Source of the DNA: JAKLHL01 sp964411885
GTDB taxonomy: Bacteria; Bdellovibrionota; JAFGOL01
NCBI GenBank assembly: GCA_964411885.1
Contig: CAYPMK010000036.1
Span: 1 to 14,587, forward strand
Direction of reading: 5' to 3'
Length of the DNA: 14,587 bases
The translations under genes were made by a program, and so were the position numbers. The notes beneath the pieces are model-generated. The model was not told the DNA's origin. It saw nothing but the letters and a program-made list of their open reading frames with translations, and did no database searches. This document shows, piece after piece, positions 7,798-14,207 of this stretch (position 1 is its first letter; every line of letters starts with the position of its first letter).

Positions 7798-8355
7798 TTA
7801 CTTAGCACCAACGACGGCTTTACCAACTTTCTTCTTAACGATCTCATCTGAATACCTTACGCCCTTACCTTTATATGGCTCTGGGCCTCTTAGTTTTCTT
7901 ATCTGAGCTGCTATCTCTCCAACGAGTTGTTTATCACAACCTTCTATTTTTATTTTTGTTGTACCCTTTCCAGCCTCAACAATCGCTGTGATTCCCTTAG
8001 GGACAAAGAAATCAATTGAGTGTGAATGACCAAGATATAGAGTTAATATATCTTTTGTCCTGAGTTGTGCCTTATAACCAACGCCTATTATATCCAACTC
8101 TTTTTTGAAACCTTCAGAAACACCTACAACCATATTGTTTATAAGTGTTCTTGCAAGTCCATGAAGTGCTCTGGTATTTCTTTCGTCGTTGGCCCTTGAT
8201 ACTAACAAGGATTCGCTCTCTTGTTTAACGCCTATCCCTGTTGGACAAACATACTCAAGGTTACCTTTCGGGCCTGTTACCTTAACGCTTTGACCTTTTA
8301 CCTCGATCTTAACGCCTTTTGGTATTGAAACTGGTTTTTTACCTATTCTGGACAT
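7798..8355 (-). CDS. rplF: 50S ribosomal protein L6
   Basis: L6 lies near the sarcin-ricin loop and factor-binding site of the 50S subunit. The product is 185 residues, slightly longer than the usual 175-180. Visible blocks are MSRIGKKPVSIPKGV at the start, VTGPKGNLEY, ALHGLARTLINNMVVGVSEGF in the first domain, GVGYKAQL, and the C-terminal RKLRGPEPYKGKGVRYSDE. The ATG is preceded by AAGGAGT. It lies 21 bp after rpsH and 14 bp before rplR. Confidence 0.98.
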   Translation of the reverse strand: MSRIGKKPVSIPKGVKIEVKGQSVKVTGPKGNLEYVCPTGIGVKQESESLLVSRANDERNTRALHGLARTLINNMVVGVSEGFKKELDIIGVGYKAQLRTKDILTLYLGHSHSIDFFVPKGITAIVEAGKGTTKIKIEGCDKQLVGEIAAQIRKLRGPEPYKGKGVRYSDEIVKKKVGKAVVGAK

Positions 8356-8376
8356 ATCTAAATACTCCTTAAATTT

Positions 8377-8769
8377 TTACCAAACCTTACAAATTACCTC
8401 TCCACCAACATTAAGCTTTTTTGCTTCTTTATCTGTCATCATTCCTTTAGAGGTGGAAACGATAGTTATACCAAAACCATTCAATGATTCTGGAACCTGA
8501 TTTGACTTACTATAATAACGTCTACCGGGCCTGCTCATTCTTTGAAGTGTTGATATCATCGGTTTACCGCTGTTATCATACTTGAGGTATATCTTAATTA
8601 CACCATGGTACTTTTCACTCATGCTGTAATCAGCTATATAACCTTCATCCTTTAGTATCTTAAGTATGTTCAGTTTCATCTTAGAAGAAGGTATCGCAAC
8701 TCTTGGCAGTTTTGCCAAGTTAGCGTTACGTATCCTTGTAAGAAAATCTGATATTGGATCGTGATGCAT
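8377..8769 (-). CDS. rpsH: 30S ribosomal protein S8
   Basis: S8 is a primary 16S rRNA binder in the central domain; in E. coli it represses spc-operon translation. The product is 130 residues. The N-terminus reads MHHDPISDFLTRIRNAN, the middle has RVAIPSSKMKLNILKILKDEG, and the end has GFGITIVSTSKGMMTD and GGEVICKVW, the family's RNA-binding signature. The ATG follows AGGGAGGAG. It lies 16 bp after rpsN and 21 bp before rplF. Confidence 0.98.
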   Translation of the reverse strand: MHHDPISDFLTRIRNANLAKLPRVAIPSSKMKLNILKILKDEGYIADYSMSEKYHGVIKIYLKYDNSGKPMISTLQRMSRPGRRYYSKSNQVPESLNGFGITIVSTSKGMMTDKEAKKLNVGGEVICKVW

Positions 8770-8785
8770 TTTTATTCTCCTCCCT

Positions 8786-8971
8786 TTACCAACTAGCCTT
8801 TGTTACACCGGGGATTTCTCCTCTCAGTGATAATTCTCTAAAACAAAGTCTGCACATATCGAAACGTCTTAGATATGCTCTTGCTCTTCCACATATCTTG
8901 CAACGATTCCTTTTTCTCACCTCAAATTTAGGTGTTTTTTTCATTTTCTCGAATTTACAAAGTTTTGCCAA
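8786..8971 (-). CDS. rpsN: 30S ribosomal protein S14, type Z (zinc-binding)
   Basis: S14 is a small protein of the 30S head. The product is 61 residues, the length of the short zinc form rather than the roughly 100-residue proteobacterial long form. It has CKIC (Cys24, Cys27) and CRLC (Cys40, Cys43), plus TPKFEVRKRNR before the first pair and LRGEIPGVTKASW at the end. The start is TTG at 8969-8971, with AGGAGG at 8978-8983 spaced 6 nt. The first ATG would be codon 10 and would cut off the conserved MAKL start. It lies 15 bp after rplE. An extra cysteine at position 5 is not one of the zinc ligands I would expect. Confidence 0.97.
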   Translation of the reverse strand: MAKLCKFEKMKKTPKFEVRKRNRCKICGRARAYLRRFDMCRLCFRELSLRGEIPGVTKASW

Positions 8972-8977
8972 CTTAAA

Positions 8978-8983
8978 CCTCCT
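8978..8983 (-). promoter_or_regulatory. Ribosome binding site for rpsN (TTG start)
   Basis: AGGAGG on the minus strand, 6 nt before the TTG start of S14. It fixes a TTG start where no ATG is available in the correct place. Confidence 0.9.
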
Positions 8984-8986
8984 TAA

Positions 8987-9526
8987 TTACTGCCTAAAAG
9001 GAATACCCATCTTAGCAAGAAGAGCTCTTCCTTCTGCATCCGTCTTAGCCGATGTAACTATAGTTATGTTCATACCTCGTGGTTTATCGACCTTATCAAA
9101 ATTTATTTCTGGGAACACTATTTGCTCCTTAAGACCTATAGTGTAGTTACCTCTTCCATCAAAAGCCTTAGGAGAAACTCCCCTAAAGTCCCTTACTCTT
9201 GGTAGAGCTATGTTTATCAATCTATCCATAAACTCATACATCTTTTCTCTTCTTAGAGTTACAGCAACACCTAGTTTTTGACCTTCTCTAAGTTTAAAAC
9301 CAGCGATCGATTTTTTAGCCTTTGTTATTACCGGTCTTTGTCCAGTAATACTTGCTATCTCTTTTTGAGCAGCGTCTAATATCTTTGGCTCTGTAAGTGC
9401 CTCTGATGTAGATACGTTAACTACTATCTTCTCTATTTTTGGAACTTGCATGATGTTCTTGTACTTAAACTCTGCTTTAAGAGCCGGAACAACTTCTTTT
9501 CTATATTTTTCTAACAACCTTACCAC
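8987..9526 (-). CDS. rplE: 50S ribosomal protein L5
   Basis: L5 binds 5S rRNA in the central protuberance and makes a bridge to S13. I chose the GTG at 9524-9526, giving 179 residues, exactly the usual length, beginning MVRLLEKYRKEVVPALKAEF. The open frame runs nine codons further upstream to a GTG at 9551-9553, but that extension overlaps rplX and encodes the ribosome binding site itself (AGGAGG at 9533-9538, 6 nt from the chosen GTG). Family blocks include VPKIEKIVVNV, ITGQRPVITKAKKSIAGFKLR and VRDFRGVSPKAFDGRGNYTIGL, then PEINFDKV. The start is 10 bp after the rplX stop, and rpsN follows after 15 bp. Confidence 0.95.
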   Translation of the reverse strand: MVRLLEKYRKEVVPALKAEFKYKNIMQVPKIEKIVVNVSTSEALTEPKILDAAQKEIASITGQRPVITKAKKSIAGFKLREGQKLGVAVTLRREKMYEFMDRLINIALPRVRDFRGVSPKAFDGRGNYTIGLKEQIVFPEINFDKVDKPRGMNITIVTSAKTDAEGRALLAKMGIPFRQ

Positions 9527-9532
9527 GACGAT

Positions 9533-9538
9533 CCTCCT
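9533..9538 (-). promoter_or_regulatory. Ribosome binding site for rplE, overlapping the rplX stop
   Basis: AGGAGG on the minus strand, formed in part by the rplX TAG stop (TAGGAGG). It is 6 nt before the GTG at 9524-9526 and decides the L5 start in favour of the 179-residue form. Confidence 0.88.
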
Positions 9539-9839
9539 AGATATTCTTCTCACATTTTTTACAGTAACGAACTTTTTTATCTTTCACTGATTTAAAGCCG
9601 GTTCTTACACCTTTGTTGCAGTGAGAACAAAATATCATGACGTTACTTGTATTAATCGGAGCTTCTTTTTCGACTATACCACCTGCAGGATTAGCCTGAG
9701 TTGGTTTAGAGTTCTTTTTTACTATATTAAGCTTTTCAATAAGTACTCTAGATCCAGAATCTATTACTCTTAGAACCTTTCCTGTTTTTCTTTTCTCTTT
9801 ACCCGTCTTAACTATAACGGTGTCACCCTTGCGTATCAT
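9537..9839 (-). CDS. rplX: 50S ribosomal protein L24 with C-terminal zinc ribbon
   Basis: L24 is an early 23S rRNA binder that initiates 50S assembly and sits by the exit tunnel. The product is 100 residues. A KOW motif lies at the N-terminus (IRKGDTVIVKTGKEKRKTGKV, about 2-22), and QANPAGGIVEKEAPI follows near 49-62. The C-terminal part has CSHC (71-74) and CKKC (93-96), a probable zinc ribbon also present in L24 of many other bacteria but absent from E. coli L24. The ATG overlaps the rplN stop by 4 bp. Its TAG stop contributes to the rplE ribosome binding site. Confidence 0.97.
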   Translation of the reverse strand: MIRKGDTVIVKTGKEKRKTGKVLRVIDSGSRVLIEKLNIVKKNSKPTQANPAGGIVEKEAPINTSNVMIFCSHCNKGVRTGFKSVKDKKVRYCKKCEKNI

Positions 9840-10204
9840 AGTACCTCCGGAGCTAGTGAAATTATCTTCATGAATTTTTTAGCTCTCAGCTCTCTTGCCA
9901 CTGGACCAAATATTCTGGTTCCAACGGGTTCGTTTTGAGCATCTATTATAACAGCCGCATTATCGTCGAACCTTATATAAGAACCATCTTCTCTACCAAG
10001 TTCTTTTTTAGTTCTTACAACAACAGCCTTTGCAACAGAGCCCTTCTTTATCTTAGAAGTAGGAATAGCATCCTTTATGGATACAACTATTATGTCGCCT
10101 ATCCTAGCGTACCTTCTTTTTGATCCACCAAGAACCTTTATACACATAACGGTCTTTGCGCCAGAGTTGTCAGCTACGTTTAAATTACTTTGAACCTGTA
10201 TCAT
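9836..10204 (-). CDS. rplN: 50S ribosomal protein L14
   Basis: L14 lies at the subunit interface, forms bridge B8 with 16S rRNA and is the docking point of the silencing factor RsfS. The product is 122 residues, the standard length. It begins MIQVQSNLNVADNSGAK and includes CIKVLGG, RRYARIGDIIVVSIKDA, GSYIRFDDNAAVII and RIFGPVARELR, then the end KIISLAPEVL. Both ends overlap neighbours by 4 bp (ATGA with rpsQ upstream and with rplX downstream), indicating coupled translation. Confidence 0.99.
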   Translation of the reverse strand: MIQVQSNLNVADNSGAKTVMCIKVLGGSKRRYARIGDIIVVSIKDAIPTSKIKKGSVAKAVVVRTKKELGREDGSYIRFDDNAAVIIDAQNEPVGTRIFGPVARELRAKKFMKIISLAPEVL

Positions 10205-10467
10205 ACCTCTACCACCTTCCTAGTGACCTTTAACAGTCTCCATTTCTTTGTTTTGCTTATAGGACGACTAAAGCCGATCATAACTTCGTCGCCAATAACA
10301 GCTTCATTCTTCTCATCGTGAGCATAATATTTTTTATTCACGTTTATATATTTACCGTATTTTGGATGTTTATATTTTCTTGTAACGTTAACAACGATAG
10401 TTTTTTCCATTTTGTTGCTAACAACAGTACCGGTAAGGGTCTTTATTTGTCCTCTGGTCTGGTTCAT
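10201..10467 (-). CDS. rpsQ: 30S ribosomal protein S17
   Basis: S17 is a primary 16S rRNA binder with an OB fold. The product is 88 residues. The signature stretch is LTGTVVSNKMEKTIVVNVTRKYKHPKYGKYINVNKKYYAHDE, read in overlapping parts near residues 11-52, followed by GDEVMIGFSRPISKTKKWRL. Its ATG overlaps the rpmC TGA (ATGA, 4 bp) and its TGA overlaps the rplN ATG. It is in the standard L29-S17-L14 order. Confidence 0.98.
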   Translation of the reverse strand: MNQTRGQIKTLTGTVVSNKMEKTIVVNVTRKYKHPKYGKYINVNKKYYAHDEKNEAVIGDEVMIGFSRPISKTKKWRLLKVTRKVVEV

Positions 10468-10667
10468 TTAACTGCTCCTCTCAATTTTTCATTCAATACT
10501 GTCTTAACTCTTGCAAGATCCCTTCTTTTTGTAACAGTAAGGGTCTTGTTAGTAACAGCACCTGTTGCACTTTGCATACGTATTTTAAATATCTCTTCGT
10601 TGATATCTTTTACTTTTGCTTTAAGATCATCAACTGAAAGTGATCTTAATTCTGAAGGCTTCAACAT
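10464..10667 (-). CDS. rpmC: 50S ribosomal protein L29
   Basis: L29 sits at the exit of the peptide tunnel beside L23, where SRP and trigger factor dock. The product is 67 residues, typical. It is almost entirely two helices: KPSELRSLSVDDLKAKVKDI at the start and TKRRDLARVKTVLNEK near the end, the latter being the family signature. The ATG is 1 bp after the rplP stop and the gene overlaps rpsQ by 4 bp. Confidence 0.97.
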   Translation of the reverse strand: MLKPSELRSLSVDDLKAKVKDINEEIFKIRMQSATGAVTNKTLTVTKRRDLARVKTVLNEKLRGAVK

Positions 10668-10668
10668 C

Positions 10669-11085
10669 TTACAGTCCCTCCCTCTTAATGAATCTAGTCT
10701 TAACAGGAAGTTTGCTCCCCGCTGTAGAAAGGGCCTCTAAAGCAATATCTGCTGTAACACCCTCCATCTCATATATTATCCTTCCGGGTTTTACTGGAGC
10801 TACCCATTCTTCTACCGGACCTTTTCCTTTACCCATTCTTACTTCGGTAGGCTTTTTTGTATAAGGTTTATCAGGGAAAACTCTTATCCAAACCCTACCA
10901 CCTTTCTTTACGGATCTTGATATAGCCACTCTGCCTGACTCTATCTGTTTTCCTGTTATAAACCCTGAATCAAGACACTGAAGGCCAAAGTCACCGAAGC
11001 TAAGTTTAGCCCCAGAGGTTGCATTGCCTTTCATTTTGCCTCTCATTTGTTTTCTATACTTTGATCTTTTTGGACTTAAAGCCAT
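10669..11085 (-). CDS. rplP: 50S ribosomal protein L16
   Basis: L16 is a late-assembly protein near the A site and peptidyl transferase centre. The product is 138 residues. It begins MALSPKRSKYRKQMRGKMKG, with GGRVWIRVFPDKPYTKKPTE in the middle and the invariant VRMGKGKGPVEEWVAPVKPG, followed by RIIYEMEGV. The AGGAG binding site lies inside the end of rpsC, 9 nt before the ATG, and only 2 bp separate the two genes. It is followed by rpmC after 1 bp. Confidence 0.98.
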   Translation of the reverse strand: MALSPKRSKYRKQMRGKMKGNATSGAKLSFGDFGLQCLDSGFITGKQIESGRVAISRSVKKGGRVWIRVFPDKPYTKKPTEVRMGKGKGPVEEWVAPVKPGRIIYEMEGVTADIALEALSTAGSKLPVKTRFIKREGL

Positions 11086-11087
11086 TG

Positions 11088-11738
11088 CTATTCACTCCTT
11101 CCAGCAGCTCTTGTATCTATTATGTCACCTTTATAGACCCAAACTTTTATTCCGATGATTCCATAAACAGTTTTTGCTTCACCAAAACCGTAGTCTATAT
11201 CTGCTCTAAGTGTATGTAGAGGAACAGATCCTTCGACGTACCATTCACTTCTTGCTATTTCTGATCCTGCTAATCTACCTGAACATTTTATTTTAACACC
11301 CTTAGCACCAAATTTTCTTGCATTGAAAATAGCTTTTTTCATTGCTCTTCTAAAAGCTACTCTTTTCTCTAGCTGCATAGCTATGTTTTCTGATATCAGT
11401 TGTGCATCCATTTCTGGTCTTTTAACTTCTATTATATTAAGGACAGCCTCGTTCTTGGTCAGCTTTTGTATACTGTTTTTTAATGTTTCTATACCTTGAC
11501 CTTTCTTGCCTATAACAACGCCCGGTCTTGCTGTATGAACATTAACCTTAACTTTTCCAACAGCTCTTTCAATATCTACTTTTGAAACACCTGCAAATTT
11601 AAGGTTCTCCTTAACATACTTTCTTATCTGTAGGTCCTCATGAAGATTTTTTGCATAATCTTTTTCTGTGAACCATCTAGATATCCAAGTCTTGTTAACA
11701 CCTAATCTAAATCCATACGGATGTACTTTCTGACCCAA
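11088..11738 (-). CDS. rpsC: 30S ribosomal protein S3
   Basis: S3 lies at the mRNA entry tunnel and has helicase-like activity with S4 and S5. The product is 216 residues. It begins MGQKVHPYGFRLGV. The KH domain has the GxxG loop GKKG at 77-80 within RPGVVIGKKGQGIE. The C-terminal domain has CSGRLAGSEIARSEWYVEG (152-170) and VPLHTLRADIDYG (172-184). The start is TTG at 11736-11738, with AGGAGG at 11746-11751 spaced 7 nt. That site overlaps the rplV TAG stop. TTG is in the family start position, and no ATG lies there. Confidence 0.98.
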   Translation of the reverse strand: MGQKVHPYGFRLGVNKTWISRWFTEKDYAKNLHEDLQIRKYVKENLKFAGVSKVDIERAVGKVKVNVHTARPGVVIGKKGQGIETLKNSIQKLTKNEAVLNIIEVKRPEMDAQLISENIAMQLEKRVAFRRAMKKAIFNARKFGAKGVKIKCSGRLAGSEIARSEWYVEGSVPLHTLRADIDYGFGEAKTVYGIIGIKVWVYKGDIIDTRAAGRSE

Positions 11739-11745
11739 GTTATTA

Positions 11746-11751
11746 CCTCCT
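11746..11751 (-). promoter_or_regulatory. Ribosome binding site for rpsC, overlapping the rplV stop
   Basis: AGGAGG on the minus strand, sharing bases with the rplV TAG (TAGGAGG). It is 7 nt before the TTG start of S3 and supports that non-ATG start. Confidence 0.88.
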
Positions 11752-12085
11752 ATTTCTCATCCAAAATTACATTAAGATGACTCATTTTTTTTCTAATTTG
11801 AGTAGCTCTTCCCTGAGCTCTTGGCATAAATCTTTTCATAACAGGACCTTCATCGACATGTATCTTTTTTACGTAAAGATTATCGACGTTGATAGTCCCT
11901 TTGCTCTGAGCATTAGCGACTGCACTCATGATGGCCTTGTATACAACCTTTGCGCCTCTCTTGTTTGTGAACTTTAACGTGTTGATAGCCTCTCCGACCA
12001 TGTTGCCTCTTATAAGATCAGACACAAGTCTAAGCTTTCTTGGCGCTATTCTTACGAACCTTGTTTTTACACTTACTTCTGCCAT
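11750..12085 (-). CDS. rplV: 50S ribosomal protein L22
   Basis: L22 lines the nascent-peptide exit tunnel; its extended hairpin forms the tunnel constriction with L4 and is a macrolide-resistance site. The product is 111 residues, the usual size. The N-terminal part has VRIAPRKLRLVSDLIRG (11-27). The long beta-hairpin spans about 79-100, with EGPVMKRFMPRAQGRA intact, and no deletion typical of resistant mutants is evident. The ATG is 22 bp after rpsS, and rpsC starts 11 bp downstream. Confidence 0.98.
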   Translation of the reverse strand: MAEVSVKTRFVRIAPRKLRLVSDLIRGNMVGEAINTLKFTNKRGAKVVYKAIMSAVANAQSKGTINVDNLYVKKIHVDEGPVMKRFMPRAQGRATQIRKKMSHLNVILDEK

Positions 12086-12107
12086 AAAATATTCTCCTTA
12101 ATTATCC

Positions 12108-12410
12108 TTATGCAGCTGGTTTGCTATCAGAAGAGGATGATGCTTCTGCTTTTTCTGCACCATGTCCATGGAAGGTTCTTGTTATTGCAAACTCACCAAG
12201 TTTATGCCCTACCATGTTCTCTGTCACAAACACTGGAACAAATTTCTTTCCATTGTGAACAGCTATTGTAAGTCCTACCATTTCTGGAAATATAGTAGAA
12301 CGCCTTGACCATGTTTTTATTACCTGTCTGCTACCAGCAGAAGCAGCTTTATCTACTTTCTTCATCAAATGGTCATCAATAAATGGACCTTTTTTAACAG
12401 ACCTTGCCAA
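12108..12410 (-). CDS. rpsS: 30S ribosomal protein S19
   Basis: S19 is a head protein of the 30S subunit that contacts S13 and the A-site finger. The product is 100 residues versus roughly 92 in E. coli. The core is standard: ARSVKKGPFIDDHLMKKV at the start, KTWSRRSTIFPEMVGLTIAV, then VTENMVGHKLGEFAITRTF and HGH. After about residue 88 comes a low-complexity tail (EASSSSDSKPAA) outside the fold. The start is TTG at 12408-12410, with AGGAGG at 12418-12423 spaced 7 nt. It lies 14 bp after rplB. Confidence 0.97.
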   Translation of the reverse strand: MARSVKKGPFIDDHLMKKVDKAASAGSRQVIKTWSRRSTIFPEMVGLTIAVHNGKKFVPVFVTENMVGHKLGEFAITRTFHGHGAEKAEASSSSDSKPAA

Positions 12411-12424
12411 GTTAATCCCTCCTA

Positions 12425-13255
12425 TTACGCCTGATGGCGACTCCTTACTATATATTTCTGAGTTCTCTTGTTCTTTCTTGTCTTATAACCTTTCGTTGGT
12501 TTTCCCCAAGGAGTAACAGATGGTCTACCACCAGATGTTTTTCCTTCTCCACCACCGTGTGGGTGATCAACAGGGTTCATGACAACGCCTCTAACCCTTG
12601 GTCTAATACCTTTCCATCTAGACTTACCAGCTTTACCAGTCGTAGTGTTCTCGTGATCAAGATTACCTACCTGACCAATAGTAGCAATACACTCAACAAG
12701 TACTTTTCTAACTTCTCCGCTGCGCATCCTTAATTGTGCGTAAACATCTTCTTTGCCAAGTATCTGAGCAAAAGATCCAGCAGACCTTGCTATTTGTCCA
12801 CCTTTACCAGGTCTTATTTCGACGTTGTGTACCATAGTACCAACAGGGATGTTCTTTATCTTTAAACAGTTCCCAACTTTTATTTCTGCATTATCTGATC
12901 TAAGTACATTGTCACCAACTTTAAGACCGTCTGGTGCTATGATGTACCTTTTTTCTCCGTCCTTGTAATTAACAAGAGCTATTCTTGATGTTCTATTAGG
13001 ATCATACTCTATAGTAGCTACAACTCCTGGGATCTCATATTTATCTCTCTTAAAATCTATGATCCTGTATTTTTGTTTATGTCCACCGCCTATCCATCTA
13101 ACGGTAACTACGCCTTGGTTGTTTCTTCCACCTTTTTTTGCTTTCTTCTTAAGAAGAGATTTTGTAGATGGTTTTTTAACCGTTAATTCTGAATAGTCCG
13201 CAGAAACGGTACCTCTTTTAGTAGGCGTTGTTGGTTTAAAATTCCTTAAGCCCAT
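12425..13255 (-). CDS. rplB: 50S ribosomal protein L2
   Basis: L2 is a core large-subunit protein next to the peptidyl transferase centre, needed for subunit association and activity. The product is 276 residues, the usual length. Visible landmarks are NNQGVVTVRWIGGGHKQKYR (45-64), IEYDPNRTSRIALV (82-95), the SH3-like second domain with VHNVEIRPGKGGQIARSAG (142-160), and VMNPVDHPHGGGEG (225-238), which contains the conserved histidine. The ATG is 9 bp after rplW and the gene ends 14 bp before rpsS. Confidence 0.99.
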   Translation of the reverse strand: MGLRNFKPTTPTKRGTVSADYSELTVKKPSTKSLLKKKAKKGGRNNQGVVTVRWIGGGHKQKYRIIDFKRDKYEIPGVVATIEYDPNRTSRIALVNYKDGEKRYIIAPDGLKVGDNVLRSDNAEIKVGNCLKIKNIPVGTMVHNVEIRPGKGGQIARSAGSFAQILGKEDVYAQLRMRSGEVRKVLVECIATIGQVGNLDHENTTTGKAGKSRWKGIRPRVRGVVMNPVDHPHGGGEGKTSGGRPSVTPWGKPTKGYKTRKNKRTQKYIVRSRHQA

Positions 13256-13264
13256 CGTTCCTCC

Positions 13265-13558
13265 TTACACACCTTCAACAAGCTGTATCTTGTGGCCTTC
13301 TTGCAAAGTAACTACAGCCTTTTTCCATTTAGATCTCTTGCCATAATATCTGCCAGATACTCTTTTCACTTTACCGTGAACAACCTGAGTATTGACACTC
13401 TTAACTTTAACTTCAAAAAGTTTTTCTACTGCATCTTTTATTTCTGTTTTGTCTGCATCATTCACAACTTCAAAGACATAGGCATTCTGTTTTTCACCAG
13501 CGACTGTACTCTTTTCAGTCATAAGAGGCCTTTTAATTATTTCATATAACCTTTCCAT
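13265..13558 (-). CDS. rplW: 50S ribosomal protein L23
   Basis: L23 sits at the tunnel exit and is the main docking site for trigger factor and SRP. The product is 97 residues. It begins ERLYEIIKRPLMTEKSTV, contains YVFEVVNDADKTEIKDAVEKLF and VKVKSVNT, then the basic loop VKRVSGRYYGKRSKWKKA, and ends VTLQEGHKIQLVEGV. The ATG is 21 bp after rplD and the gene ends 9 bp before rplB. Confidence 0.98.
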   Translation of the reverse strand: MERLYEIIKRPLMTEKSTVAGEKQNAYVFEVVNDADKTEIKDAVEKLFEVKVKSVNTQVVHGKVKRVSGRYYGKRSKWKKAVVTLQEGHKIQLVEGV

Positions 13559-13579
13559 AATATTTCTCCTGTATCCTGA

Positions 13580-14194
13580 TTAAGAGATGTACTCGCTTAG
13601 TTTTTCAAGAGCGGCTTTAGTTAAAAGAACGTTCTCATATTTAAGGATATCGTATGGAGTAACTTGTTCTGGTTTTACCGCTTTAACACCATAGATGTTC
13701 CTTGAAGAAAGTTTTAACTGTGGATTATCTATATCCACTATTAGACACTTTGATATATCAAAGCTCTTGAGCATAGTACTTACTGTTTTTGTTTTTGCTT
13801 CTGGAAGTTTTATTTCATTAACGACGTAGAAAGAACCAGATTTTATTCTATCAGCGATAGCTGAACGAATAGCATTCTTATATTCTTTCTTATTAACTTT
13901 TTGAGCAAAACTTCTTGGGTGTGGACCAAAAACTATACCACCACCATATTGCAATGGTGATTTTATGCTACCGGGTCTTGCATTACCGGTACCTTTCTGT
14001 TTGAAAAGTTTTTTAGTGCTACCGCTAACCTCACCTCTATCTTTTGTAGAGGCTGTACCTGCTCTTTTACCAGCAAGTTGTGCAAGGACCACTTGATGTA
14101 ACAGACCTTCGTTGATCTCTACACCAAAGACATCGTCCTTTAGATCGATATCTTCTATTTTTTTCTTCTTATTATCGTAAACTGCTACCTTCAC
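13580..14194 (-). CDS. rplD: 50S ribosomal protein L4
   Basis: L4 binds 23S rRNA early in assembly, and its long loop reaches the tunnel constriction opposite L22. In E. coli it also represses the S10 operon. The product is 204 residues, the normal length. It has LHQVVLAQLAGKRAGTASTK (31-50), the loop RGEVSGSTKKLFKQKGTGNAR (53-73), then GGGIVFGPHPRSFAQKVNKK. The C-terminal part ends LTKAALEKLSEYIS. The start is GTG at 14192-14194, with AGGAG at 14203-14207 spaced 8 nt. The expected upstream neighbour rplC (L3) is absent: rpsJ ends just 11 bp upstream. No L3 sequence is fused to either neighbour. Confidence 0.97.
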   Translation of the reverse strand: MKVAVYDNKKKKIEDIDLKDDVFGVEINEGLLHQVVLAQLAGKRAGTASTKDRGEVSGSTKKLFKQKGTGNARPGSIKSPLQYGGGIVFGPHPRSFAQKVNKKEYKNAIRSAIADRIKSGSFYVVNEIKLPEAKTKTVSTMLKSFDISKCLIVDIDNPQLKLSSRNIYGVKAVKPEQVTPYDILKYENVLLTKAALEKLSEYIS

Positions 14195-14202
14195 TTTTCA
14201 TG

Positions 14203-14207
14203 CTCCT
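14203..14207 (-). promoter_or_regulatory. Ribosome binding site for rplD, overlapping the rpsJ stop
   Basis: AGGAG on the minus strand, formed partly by the rpsJ TAG stop at 14206-14208. It lies 8 nt before the rplD GTG start. It shows that rpsJ and rplD form a tidy junction although rplC is missing between them. Confidence 0.85.

Noticed and set aside
10318..10740. A 140-codon open frame on the plus strand across rpsQ, rpmC and the end of rplP
   Set aside because: It lies antisense to three certain ribosomal-protein genes, its translation resembles no known family and it has no convincing ribosome binding site. The same applies to the other plus-strand open frames in the window (for example 463-762, 7089-7463 and 8754-9146).
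14172..14201. An ATG at 14199-14201 out of frame with rplD, possibly a relic of an rplC start
   Set aside because: It gives only nine codons before a stop, bears no resemblance to an L3 N-terminus (no GKKxGMT motif), and lies just 1 nt from the AGGAG site, too close to be used.
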